Shown here: positions 1 to 8,723 of the stretch, in pieces
Layout of the letters: each line of letters begins with the position of its first letter
Numbering within the stretch: position 1 is the first letter of the stretch
Source of the DNA: Nemertoderma westbladi
Lineage: Eukaryota > Xenacoelomorpha > Nemertodermatida > Nemertodermatidae
Length of the DNA: 21,700 bases
Direction of reading: 5' to 3'
Assembly (NCBI GenBank): GCA_032718475.1
Contig: JAUCBJ010002726.1
Span: 1-21,700 of the forward strand
Made by a program: the position numbers and the translations under genes
Notes under the pieces: model-generated
Databases searched by the model: none
What the model was told of the DNA's origin: nothing
What the model saw: the letters and a program-made list of their open reading frames with translations, nothing else

Positions 1-770
1 TTGCAATATTCGTTAAATACTCCGAAGTTTTGATTTCAACGCATTTCTTATGGGTTTTCTGGCCCCCCGCTTAATCGATTGAACGTAATATAGAAGTCTC
101 AATTCTTAGTGGTACATCATTTTTGGTGCATCAAAATTAGGGCGTGGCAAGTAGACTTCAAATTTTAAAAATTACGATATTCAGAAAACACACAAGGTTT
201 TCATTTCAACCTTTCAACCCATTTTCATAGGTTATCTGGACGCGCTGAATCGATTGAAAGTAATATTGAAGCTTCAAGTCTTACTGGTACGTCATTATTG
301 GTACACCACAATTAGAGCGTGGTACTTTTACAAAATTTAAATAAGTGCCACTCCCTAATTTGTGGGTGCACCAAAAATGGCCGAACCACTAAGTCTTCAG
401 GCTTCTATAATACTTTCAATTGATTCAGCGGTCCAGAAAACCTATAAATGTGCGTTGAAATCTCAACTTTGCTTTATTTTCCGAATCTCGTATTTTTCAA
501 TATTTGAAGTGCCACACCCGCATTTTGGTGCTCCAAAAAAGGACGATCCACTAAGTCTTCAGGGCTTCGATAATATTTTCAATCGATTCAGCGGTCCAGA
601 AAACCTATAAAAACGCGTTGAAATCAAAAGATTGGGGGCATTTTCCGAATAATTTTCCGAATAAAATTAGGTGCACGAAAAATAGCATCCAGTTCAATTT
701 TCGGAAATGGAATATAATCACATTCGATTCAGCGTAATGAAAAACCTACTAATGCTAGCCAACAATGGCA
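1..770. repeat. Diverged satellite-like units in opposed orientation
   Basis: Units with the core AAGTCTTCAG(G)GCTTC...TTTTCAATCGATTCAGCGG...AGAAAACCTATAAA occur on the plus strand starting near 391 and 553 (period 162), with a more decayed one near 715-750. Before about 330 the same core is present as its reverse complement: ATCGATTGAA at 74 and 249 (period 175), each followed by a GAAG..TC..TCTTA block. The array therefore switches orientation around 330-360. A further weak copy lies at 21315-21350. No coding potential is convincing; short open frames here arise from the repeat. Confidence 0.7.
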
Positions 771-950
771 CACTATCAGTTTGTTAGAATAAAAAAAATG
801 TATATTTTGTGCTGGGGCTACTTCTATTTTTCATGAAAATTATAATACCCACCTTATGAAATTTTCACTTTTTTGGATTGGCAAATGTTCTTCGATAATT
901 TTTTCACCTACAACTCAAATTTCGTAGGATTTTATTGGATGATTATAAAA
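771..950. other. AT-rich spacer, nothing recognised
   Basis: AT-rich sequence with T and A runs between the satellite units and the GC hairpin at 956. No open frame, RNA motif or repeat was recognised. Confidence 0.5.
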
Positions 951-955
951 ATACA

Positions 956-977
956 GCGGGGGGAATCGACCCCCCGC
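956..977. other. GC-rich perfect hairpin with tRNA T-arm likeness
   Basis: GCGGGGGG (956-963) and CCCCCCGC (970-977) pair perfectly around AATCGA. Read on the minus strand, GGGGTCGATTCCCC resembles the B box/T arm of a tRNA-derived SINE. The neighbouring minus-strand text TTTAGACCATTAGCAG could be a worn tRNA-like head. It abuts the LINE fragment at 1018. It may be a SINE remnant, but an A box at the right spacing was not established. Confidence 0.4.
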
Positions 978-1017
978 CAGTGCTGCTAATGGTCTAAACA
1001 CCCCAGTGGTAATAGGG

Positions 1018-1258
1018 TTAAGATTCAGTGGGCACTGCTGGCGAAGTAAAGACGAGGTCATACCAGATCTACTTTTCTGTCAACCATCACATGGAAAGTG
1101 TACCCGTGGACGACCGGCCATAACATACTTGACCAGACCAGCTTGAAAGGGATACTGAACTTGGGAGAAACGAAATTGTGACAACTATGAAGAATCGGGA
1201 GAGCCTGGAAGAATCTCTTTTCCACTGTCCGAGTTCGCTCAACCTAGTAGTAGTAGTA
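1018..1258 (+). mobile_element. 5'-truncated 3' end of an RTE-like LINE (second copy)
   Basis: This stretch aligns along its whole length with 10211-10447, the 3' end of the larger LINE in this window. Shared blocks include GGCGAAGTAAAGACGAGG, GGACGACCGGCCATAACATA and ACTTGGGAGAAACGAAATTG. It encodes the last ~80 codons of ORF2 (SKDEVIPDLLF, RGRPAITY) with indels, then TAG and a (TAG)n tail ending near 1258. Having two copies with the same tail defines the family's 3' terminus. Only about 240 bp were retained, as expected from aborted target-primed reverse transcription. No convincing target-site duplication was found. Confidence 0.85.
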
Positions 1259-1635
1259 ATCAACAAACATAATAGGATCGCTGATTCCTATTTTCTTGGC
1301 GGATAATATTATTACGGCGACTTCTTGTCTCCGTTGAAACTGGGCTCCGAATTTTCGGGATGAAGATTTATTTACCTAGCTGTAACATCCAGTATGCAAT
1401 GACTGAAATATCACACTTTCTCACTCTCAAATACTTAAAGGATATTGAAAAGAAAATAATGTTGTGATTACATCTTTCTTTATCCACGACACTTGCCCTA
1501 ACTTTTGTCGGGGGGGACATTAACCTACGATGTCCTCTCCAATCCACGAGTATTTTTTAACCGGTTTCACTCCACTATGGAGATCTTTATCGAAGAAGGA
1601 TTCCCCGAAGGACCGGTGTTTCATTCGAAGTTAAA
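1259..1635. other. Unannotated spacer
   Basis: Mixed-composition sequence between the LINE fragment and the SINE. A 66-codon open frame begins at 1505, but it runs into the SINE and shows no recognisable domain, so it is not called. Confidence 0.4.
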
Positions 1636-1645
1636 CACTCGTAAT
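1636..1645. repeat. Target-site duplication of SINE-A, copy 1
   Basis: CACTCGTAAT, identical to 1905-1914; it flanks the 3' end of the minus-strand SINE. Confidence 0.8.
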
Positions 1646-1904
1646 GAATGGGAGAATCTTTTAGGCTCGTTAAGCCAAGGAATGCCTGTTCACCACCATG
1701 GGTGATCTTCCACAGTAAACCCTTCCACTCTGTTTCCCAAGTTGCCTTGGTTCCCATTTATCGACCACTGAAGGATGAAAGCCGGGGTTGGGTTAGGCTG
1801 CAGCATTTAAAGACTGTGCCCAAACAGTGCTGCCCCATCTAGGGATCGAACCCGGGTCCCCTAATCGGAAGCACAGTAATGTCACCACTTAGACCAAGCT
1901 GCTG
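1646..1904 (-). mobile_element. tRNA-derived SINE (SINE-A) with 10-bp TSD
   Basis: Read on the minus strand the element starts with CAGCAGCTTGGTCTAAGTGG. It contains a polymerase III A box (TGGTCTAAGTGG, 1885-1896) and a B box (GGTTCGATCCC, 1842-1852) at tRNA-like spacing. A tRNA-unrelated body follows, with CCTTCAGTGGTCGATAAATG and, near the 3' end, CCTTGGCTTAACGAGCC. The 10-bp sequence CACTCGTAAT occurs at 1636-1645 and again at 1905-1914, exactly bracketing the element, which is a target-site duplication. Length is 259 bp. Body motifs are shared with the element at about 17700-18030, so both probably belong to one SINE superfamily using related LINE machinery. Confidence 0.85.
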
Positions 1905-1914
1905 CACTCGTAAT
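1905..1914. repeat. Target-site duplication of SINE-A, copy 2
   Basis: CACTCGTAAT, identical to 1636-1645; it flanks the tRNA-like head of the SINE. Confidence 0.8.
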
Positions 1915-2206
1915 CACTCGTATTATAATCCCAATCGTTGCAGTTTGAAAAAACTGGGGTCTCCAATGGATTAAATATAGTTATAAAAATAATTTTATAT
2001 ATTATTAATATTAGTAATTTTTAATATTTCAATACTTATTCGTGGTCATGGTTTTGTATAAAAATTTACATATCTGATTTACCAAATGGTGATGATAATA
2101 TGAATGGATATATTATACTAATTACTAATTTGAAACCAATTATTATTATAGTAGTGCTGTAAATGAAATAATTGTATGAAATAATTATAATAATTCTCGC
2201 TTTTTG

Positions 2207-2316
2207 TTTACACATTGCTGGGGCAACAAACAGTATTAGGACCCCCTAGAACCATATAACCATTAGAACCATATAACACTTAATTTACACATTGCTGGGG
2301 CAACAAACCAGTATTA
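2207..2316. repeat. Short direct duplication
   Basis: The roughly 32-bp block TTTACACATTGCTGGGGCAA...CAGTATTA occurs at 2207-2238 and 2284-2316 (77-bp offset, one-base difference). Between them ACCATATAAC is also repeated. This looks like a local tandem duplication; no function is evident. Confidence 0.75.
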
Positions 2317-3245
2317 TATCCGTATAATCCTGGTTTTCGAGGTAATATACTCCAAACATGAATTTATTCAAGATTGTGAATTATTATGAGATTATATTAG
2401 CTATTAATCGATTCTACTAAAAAACTATATTATTTAAAGTGCTGCTACGCAATGTTACAACTGCGATGGAAGTAGCTAAATTTAATCTTCACGTTTTGTG
2501 CTGATTTTGAGAGACTAGCCTACCTTAATGGATTTCAAATTCACTCCATAATGATTTCCTTATGTCAGTTTCTTATCAGCCTGAGTGGATTTGCCCAATA
2601 ATCAAGTAGTACAAAGCTTTCGTAAAAATGCAAAATTAAAATCAGTAAGGAAAAGAAATTGAGATGCATTACTGTATTCCAAAATAAAAAAAATTCAAAT
2701 TAATATTACTTTATACTGTATCCTGGGAGAGAGGTGAACTGTAGCCTTGGAGGCGGACAACAATAATGGTTGGAAGATAACCTCTCGTTAAGTCTGTAAG
2801 GGGCTTTTTGAGTCGAAACTTCAAAGATGAAACTCTGTAATAATATGATATGTGGAATCAACCGACAGGCGCGCGTGTGGTTGAGCATCGAACATAAAAT
2901 TACGAACCAAATCCGTTACATCAACTTGGAAATTATACAAATTTTGTTAACAACTTGGAAGTTTTGGATTGATTTGCAAAGTAGGCCTACTTAAAAAAGT
3001 TAGTCAGAATAGTTTATCAAGTTTTTTCAAGTTATCAAAGTTTTTCAAGCGGGCTACTTGGAAAAAACCGGGAAATATAAATTGTTCCGGTAACGAGAAT
3101 GATTTCCACGGTTTCCATCATAAACTGTAAATAATACTGAGGCGCCAGTTGCCAGCACCTATATCATTTACTATCGTGCACCAAGAGTGTTTCGCCAGCG
3201 CAACTAGCTTTAAACTAAATTATTATTGGACTTGCAATTATTGCT
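2317..3245. other. AT-rich spacer without recognised genes
   Basis: No convincing coding or RNA signal. A 60-codon minus-strand frame (2706-2888) has no recognisable motif. Around 3010-3050 TTATCAAGTTTTTTCAAG-like words repeat a few times. The palindromic word TAGGCCTA appears near 2983 and again several times around 5035-5180, so it is over-represented locally. Confidence 0.4.
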
Positions 3246-3270
3246 GGGGGGGGGGGGGGGGGGGGGGGGG
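3246..3270 (+). repeat. Poly-G tract (G25) with G-quadruplex potential
   Basis: Twenty-five consecutive G residues followed by TGGGTGGG (3271-3278). Such a tract could form a G-quadruplex and is prone to length error in sequencing and replication. A second G20 tract lies at 13677-13696. Confidence 0.9.
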
Positions 3271-3720
3271 TGGGTGGGTTCGGGGTTAATTCAAATATTA
3301 TCCTTTACACATTTTTTATTTTGTACATATTTTTTATTTATATAAATTATTATTCATTTTTTTTTTCGATTTTTGTTATAGATGTTATTTGACATTGTTA
3401 TTTGTTATTCGACCATATTGTTATTAGTTAATGAATTTTATATGCTATTGTGTTTATTTTTGACGATATATATTCTATAACTGAAAGGCATTTTTTCTTT
3501 GACAAATATTATGTTATTTATTTATTTTGTTTTTCTGATATATCTAATGATATATATCTATTACTTAAGAGAGTGACTGAAAAAAAATATATGGCGGTGA
3601 ATCGATTCAAGGTAGTCCCTAAGAAAAATAAAGTTGAAAATAAAGAAGTATAAGAATAATATAATATCAAAGAAAAAGTGCCTTTGAGTAGTATCCCATA
3701 GCATAGCACATTAATTATGG

Positions 3721-3840
3721 CAGTGATTTTTTATGTCCTTTTATTTGACTTTTTTGTCCTTTTTTTTACGAATTATGCATAATGACTTTTGTTGTCCTTT
3801 TTATGACTTTTATTGTCCTTTTAATGACTTTTTATGTATG
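3721..3840 (+). repeat. AT-rich minisatellite (ATGACTTTT / GTCCTTTT)
   Basis: Alternating words ATGACTTTTnTTGTCCTTTT repeat about five times with a period near 20 bp. Similar GTCC-containing text occurs in reverse complement at about 5340-5410, on the far side of the 68-bp array. The similarity is partly low complexity. Confidence 0.6.
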
Positions 3841-4062
3841 TATTTCTTCAAACTGTCAGACTGCTGATTTCTGGACTGTCAGACAGTTGATTTCACTATG
3901 CCTGTGCCAAAACATTCCATGATTCCATGATTTATAGACTATGAGATAGATTTCCATATGCGCCTGTGGTAAAAAGACTCTATATTTAATAGTTTGTGGT
4001 TGTTGTCGATAATCGATTACCACATGACGTAGCAAAACACTCATTTTATAGCCAAAAACAAT

Positions 4063-4967
4063 TACCAATTGATGGAAAGGAGCAGGTTAAGGCCGAGTTT
4101 TCTAACCAAAACAATAAACAGTAACTTTACCAAATCAGGGAAAGGAGCAGGTTACAGAGACGGGATTTTCTAACCAAAACAATAAACGATCACTTAACTA
4201 ATTGAGGGAAAGGAGCAGGTTACAGAGGCGGGATTTTCTAACCAAAACAATAAACGATCACTTAACTTATTGAGGGAAAGGAGCAGGTTACAGAGGCGGG
4301 ATTTTCTAACCAAAACAATAAACGATCATTTAACTAATTGAGGGAAAGGGACAGGTTACAGAGGCGGAATTTTCTAACCAAAACAATAAACGATCACTTA
4401 ACTAATTGAGGGAAAGGAGCAGGTTACAGAGGCGGGATTTTCTAACCAAAACAATAAACGATCATTTAACTAATTGAGGGAAAGGCGCAGGTTACAGAGG
4501 CGGGCCTTTCTAACCAAAACAATAAACGGTCACTTTACCAATTCAGGGAAAGGAGCAGGTTACAGAGGCGGGATTTTCTAACCAAAACAATAAACGATCA
4601 TTTAACTAATTGTGGGAAAGGGGCAGTTTACAGAGGCAGGATTTTCTAACCAAAACAATAAACGATCATTTAACTAATTTAGGGAAAGGAGCAGGTTACA
4701 GAGACGGGATTTTCTAACCAAAACAATAAACGATAACATAACCAATTGAGAGAAAGGAGCAGGTTACAGAGGCGGGATTTTCTAACCAAAACAATAAACG
4801 ATAACATTAGCAATTGAGGGAAAGGAGCAGGTTACAGAGGCGGGATTTTCTAACCAAAACAATAAACGATCACTTAACTAATTGAGGGAAAGGAGCAGGT
4901 TAAGGCCGGATTTTCTAACCAAAGCAATAAACAGTCACTTTACCAAATCAGGGAAAGGAGCAGCTTA
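4063..4967. repeat. 68-bp tandem array, about 13 copies
   Basis: The unit contains GGGAAAGGAGCAGGTTACAG, GCGGGATTTTCTAACC, AAAACAATAAACGATCA and a variable CTTAACTAATTGA. The period is 68 bp, measured from GAGGG at 4204 to 4272. Internal units are nearly identical. The first and last units share a diagnostic variant: GGTTAAGGCCG in place of GGTTACAGAGGCGGG, plus AAACAGT and ACTTTACCAAATCAGGG. Stops occur in every frame, so it is non-coding. There are no spacers, so it is a satellite or minisatellite rather than a CRISPR array. Confidence 0.95.
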
Positions 4968-5829
4968 TCCGTAACACTACTCAGACAGTAGTCATGATCC
5001 ATTATTGACTAATTATTATAAAACTAATACAGTAATAGGCCTAAATTATGTGAAAGGTATATCCACATTTTCCACAATCCTGCAATCCAGTTTGGCCTAT
5101 CAATTATTTAAAATTTATTAGCACAACCGGTAGGCCTACCATTACCGTATTTAAATGGTAGGCTACACAGTAGGCCTATAGCAGTGCCGGTGCCGGTACC
5201 GGTACTAAAATACAGAAATACCTGCTTTATACCTACATCTGTACATACAATACAGCAAAATAGTGCTATATATACTAATACCGGTACTGATAGCCTGAGA
5301 GAACAGCAGTAGAGAAACCGGTAGCATGGAACCTAACATTAGACTTTTGGAGGACATAAAAAATAAAAAAAAAGGACAATAAAAGGATTTAAACGGACAA
5401 TAAAAATTATTGCGATTAATTATGAATGAAAAAAAAAAGAAAAACAAATTTATTTATTTGTTTATTTATTTTAAATAAATATATCAACTATGAAATTCAT
5501 ATTAATATTTATAGTTAACATTATCCATGTGATTTTGCGTATCTATTACAATATAAGCAATATTTTAAATAATATAATAATATACAGTACATCATTGCTA
5601 CAGTATAATTAAGATTTAAATTAAAATTTCCTCCGCTTGGGGGTGTATCTCTCTATATTAAAAGAAACATAATTATGTTGTCTCATTGAAGGGTTGCAAC
5701 GGATATGTTCCGTTCTGATGCTTTTATTCTTTGATGCGCGTCATGCACTGCCAGAAGAGCCAAATCCGGAATGTAAGTGGCCCACAACGGACTTTGTTGA
5801 TAAAGAAATTATTATATTCTGTTTTTGCA
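4968..5829. other. AT-rich spacer with GGTACCGG and TAGGCCTA words
   Basis: Contains clustered CCGGTACCGGTACT-like words (5185-5210, 5280-5290, 5318) and several TAGGCCTA words. An A-rich stretch with AGGACA/GGACAATAAAA (5340-5410) mirrors the minisatellite at 3721-3840 on the other strand. The 80-codon minus-strand frame at 5205-5447 is an artefact of low-complexity sequence. No gene recognised. Confidence 0.4.
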
Positions 5830-5970
5830 CTGAAATTTCGAGGCACATCCAGTTGATGTCGTGAAATTTGTGGTGCATTAGGTTTATGCAGTGACATTTC
5901 GTGGCCATTAAATTGTGATGTGATATTTCGCGGAATTTTGAGTTTATGCCGTGAAATTTCACTGGTCATA
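5830..5970. repeat. Degenerate ~30-bp tandem repeat (GTTTATGCCGTGAAATTTC)
   Basis: About five diverged units such as TTGATGTCGTGAAATTTG, TTTATGCAGTGACATTTCG, GATGTGATATTTCGCGG and GTTTATGCCGTGAAATTTC (5942-5960). The last 19-bp word recurs exactly, in reverse complement, at 15861-15879. The apparent open frames on the minus strand here come from the repeat period. Confidence 0.65.
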
Positions 5971-5974
5971 TGTA

Positions 5975-6298
5975 TACTAATACTGGCGGCATGCTTCATA
6001 GCAGCTCCACCATCCTTGCTTATTAACGCCATGATGCTGCTAAATCACAATATAATGCACTAGCGAATACGGCGAAAGCAATGTCCTACAAAGCGGAGGC
6101 TGCACTGTTCCATAGTAAAACTTGGGTGGACTAATAAGACACTTCCAATGTTGTATATATTCTGATTGGGAGATATGTTCATTGTACTTGACACAATGAA
6201 CCCAGCATAGTTTTGTGTATGTGCCATCCAGATATTTGAAATCCTCAGCAGTTAGGGCCCAGCAGGAACTACCATTTCTTCTTCTGCCTTAAATAGTC
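5975..6298. other. Unannotated spacer
   Basis: Mixed sequence between the short tandem repeat and the inverted SINE pair; no repeat, RNA or coding signal recognised. Confidence 0.4.
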
Positions 6299-6598
6299 GA
6301 TGTAATATTATGGTTTTTTCAGAAATGGAAAAAATGAGAAAGCGCGTCACCAGGGGTTGAACCAGCGCTATACGTACGTTTCAGCCTGTCAATTAGAGAT
6401 AGGATAAGCAACTTTTAAGACTGCCTGTTTAATAGAAGTGGATTAGGTGGGAGAGTGAATGTCAGAGGCAAGTGGCTGAACTGGTTAGCGCTACTGATGA
6501 GGCCTGATAGGATGAAACGTACGTATAGCATTGGTTCAACCCCCGGTGACGCGCTTTCTCATTTTTTCAATTTCTGAAAAAATCATAATAATACATCT
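6299..6598. mobile_element. Inverted pair of tRNA-derived SINE copies
   Basis: The right part (about 6470-6598, plus strand) has an A box (TGGCTGAACTGG, 6473-6484) and a B box (GGTTCAACCCC, 6533-6543), then CGCGCTTTCTCATTTTTTC. The left arm (6299-6391) is the reverse complement of 6505-6598, about 92% identical over roughly 86 bp counted at 6306-6391 and 6505-6590. It keeps the B box but stops before the A box. The 113-bp centre separates the arms. This could be two SINEs in opposite orientation, a snap-back cDNA, or a MITE that captured a tRNA-like promoter. Confidence 0.75.
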
Positions 6599-6632
6599 TT
6601 AATTACAATTGCATTAATAGCTCAACTCCAAT

Positions 6633-6896
6633 TCATTTATTAAATAATAAAAGCTTTATTTTCAGTTTTATTTTATGGGACATACAAATCCTGGGCAGAC
6701 GATACAATGCTGCCCATGCCTTCCCCTTATGTGGCCGAATATCTTCACGTGACTTCGGGATCAATGATCCCATGCAGGTGAAGTCATCCACATGCTCAAG
6801 CAAGCCATCCTCGGAGCTTTTGATAATACGATCAGACATTTCCTGAGGGCCTTCAGAATGCACTTTCAAAATTTTGGTCTTCTTGGTCTTGAACTT
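6633..6896 (-). pseudogene. LINE reverse transcriptase fragment (palm/thumb region)
   Basis: The minus-strand frame contains KTKILKVHSEGPQ, VDDFTCMGSLIPKSREDI and GKAWAALYRL. These match the region just C-terminal of the catalytic FADD motif in RTE-like non-LTR retrotransposons; compare KTEFMSFN, VDDFQYLGSWIESSKKDI and KAKVWVALSKM in the plus-strand LINE here. The catalytic motifs are absent. The open frame extends upstream to 6992, but that part was not recognised. It ends at a stop next to the inverted SINE pair. Sequence differences place it in another family from the LINE at 8501. It is inactive and truncated at both ends. Confidence 0.65.
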
Positions 6897-7607
6897 AATG
6901 GCAATGATATCATCTTCGGATTCTATGTTACTGTAGTATAGTTTTCTAAAATTGATTTCCTCACTAGTCGGGCTGTTCCATCTGCACTGCACCTCTTTTT
7001 CTATTGGGATTTCTCATTAGATAACTGATTAGGAAATCGCTGCATATGGTATCTTCATATCGCTCGTTTATATATTTTAAATATGTAAAGGCCATCACAC
7101 CACTGTTTCTGTATAGCACAGATATCAAGTTCTGGTAGCCTTTTTCAATATAGTCGAGATTACCCATACCCATTATCCATACAACTAAAGGTTCCAATAT
7201 TTAAATTCATTACATTGACTGCAGATACGTTTCATATTTTTTAATAGTTTATGCCATTTCCACTACTGCCACAGCCTTCTTCCTCTTGTTTGTTTATGTT
7301 AAATATAATGTTTACGATATGCTTCGTTTATTTGACTGTGTGATTATGAACTGAGCGTCTATGTTTGTCATTTTGCCATTGCTTGCTATTGGTCATCATT
7401 TGCTGTGGAGATATGATTTTTCTATGAAAGTGCTATTCTCTGCAGGTTATTCCCACAGGCCACAAATTTGCTGATAAGACACAGTCTAGGTTGTCTCTTT
7501 CATTCCAACTTTCATATTTTTTGAATCATTATGGATTTTGTAGAGAATGTAGTTATCCGATCAACCTTTAAGGTATGCAGTTATGTTATCTTCTGTATTA
7601 TTACAAG
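6897..7607. other. Unannotated AT-rich spacer
   Basis: Contains a 77-codon minus-strand frame (6964-7197) with no recognised motif. Nothing else can be supported. It separates the RT fragment from the proposed Helitron 3' end. Confidence 0.35.
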
Positions 7608-7631
7608 ACTAGCTGCAGGGCTACAGCTAGT
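7608..7631 (-). other. Candidate Helitron 3'-terminal hairpin and CTAG end
   Basis: On the minus strand ACTAGCTGTA-GCCC-TGCAGCTAGT forms a 10-bp stem (one G-U pair), about 255 bp after the helicase stop codon. Helitrons end in a short hairpin followed by CTRR and insert before a T. Here CTAG (7609-7612 on the plus strand) followed by T sits in the 3' arm of the stem. The usual few-base gap between stem and CTRR is absent, so the terminus is tentative. Confidence 0.45.
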
Positions 7632-7886
7632 AGCATGTGATCACACTAAAAACAATATGTGACATTTAATATTTGGAAATCGCAAATTTTTCTAAATTGT
7701 CAATAGAAAAGAAAATGAAAAGAAAATCATTAATTATTATGCACATTTAGAAGCAGGAAAATAATATTTAACCATGTTTATATAGTTGTTGCTACTTTGT
7801 ATGTAATAAATCATAACCATAATGTAGTTAACTTGTCAGTACTCTTTATACATACAAATTTGAACACTATTATACTGTAATAATGT

Positions 7887-8500
7887 TTATAGAAGAAGTT
7901 CAGGAATCACAACATTGGTGACTATTGTGTTGCCGTTTGGGGTAAAAATTCTGAGACCATTGAATGTTGTACACTGGCTCAGCTCTACATATAACTGGCC
8001 GTGGCTAAATACATCTTCTTCTAAATAAACTCCAACCATCTTGAAAGTTTGCCCTTGTGACTTGTTTATCGTAAGAGCGTAAGCAAATCGCAGTGGATAT
8101 TGTCTGCGTTGAAGCGGTATAGTATTTCGCTCATCTGATGTGGTTAAAGATATGGAATCATTACATTCTTGTTATAAGTCGATGCTGAATCACATGCTTT
8201 CCTAACAAAACGACAACCATACGAGTCCCATTGCACAGTCCCTCCATCAGAAGTATGTTACGCAGCAACATGACAAATGATCCGATTTTAAGGATAAGTT
8301 CATGTGGAGGCATTCCAGGTGGAGTTAGCGAGTTGAGAAATTCAGCAGGGAATACTTCCCCTTCCGGTGCGTAAGTCTGTGATTCTGTTTTAAGTCGACC
8401 AAGAGCTGCTGCATTTATAGCATTGATGTTATTATTTCTGGTTGCGAGGCAACATCGTTCTGATAGAACGTCGTCACTTTCAGCTAGTTGTGGTCCCAAA
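7887..8500 (-). pseudogene. Helitron helicase, C-terminal block (PIF1-like)
   Basis: The C-terminal third of a Helitron PIF1-family DNA helicase, the 5'-3' helicase half of the RepHel replication protein. Upstream frame: LATRNNNINAINAAALG, FLNSLTPPGMPPHELILKIG, VMLLRNILLMEGLCNGTRMVV. After a frameshift at about 8160 it continues as RNTIPLQRRQYPLRFAYAL, TINKSQGQTFKMVGVYL (helicase motif VI region), FSHGQLYVELSQCT and GLRIFTPNG, ending TAA at 7887-7889. These blocks are in the order known for Helitron helicases. It is cut at 8500 by a LINE insertion; the missing upstream portion resumes at 10448. Stops and frameshifts make it a pseudogene. Confidence 0.9.
8490..8500. repeat. Target-site duplication of the LINE, 5' copy
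   Basis: GTGGTCCCAAA, identical to 10448-10458. The first GT and the final A residues are ambiguous with the tail and LINE start. Confidence 0.85.
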
Positions 8501-8723
8501 TGCTCAAATTGGCCCAGAAGACATCAAGGGTTACACATATAACACCAGTTCTAGTATAAATGGATACTTACTTTTAGACCTAATGGAAGAATGTGAATTG
8601 ATACCAACAAACAACACATTCGAAAAGAGTAAGGGGAAGCTATGGTGTTACAATACCATCCTTATAAACAAAAAGTGGAGTAACAGCATGATCAAGTGCG
8701 AGGCATACAGCTCGTTCAACTGA
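8501..8723 (+). pseudogene. LINE endonuclease domain fragment
   Basis: In-frame text NAQIGPEDIKGYTYNTS, LLLDLMEECELIPTNNTF and INKKWSNSMIKCEAYSSF matches the C-terminal half of the APE-like endonuclease of RTE LINEs, which nicks target DNA. The preceding catalytic residues and the GDF that normally comes before NAQIG are lost to 5' truncation. The next expected motif, SDHR of the catalytic histidine region, is missing because of an internal deletion. The frame stops at 8721-8723. Confidence 0.8.

Noticed and set aside
1018-1258. Target-site duplication around the short LINE copy
   Set aside because: Candidate words such as GTAAT are too short and ambiguous with the (TAG)n tail.
4063-4967. 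CRISPR-like array
   Set aside because: The 68-bp units are contiguous with no unique spacers, there are no cas-like genes and the context is eukaryotic.
5724-6032. Minus-strand protein of 102 residues
   Set aside because: The frame stays open because of the ~30-bp tandem repeat; the repeated HxxxLK..RNIS pattern mirrors the DNA period.
6964-7197. Minus-strand protein of 77 residues beside the RT fragment
   Set aside because: It overlaps the RT frame only at its end and has no LINE motif; kept as unannotated.
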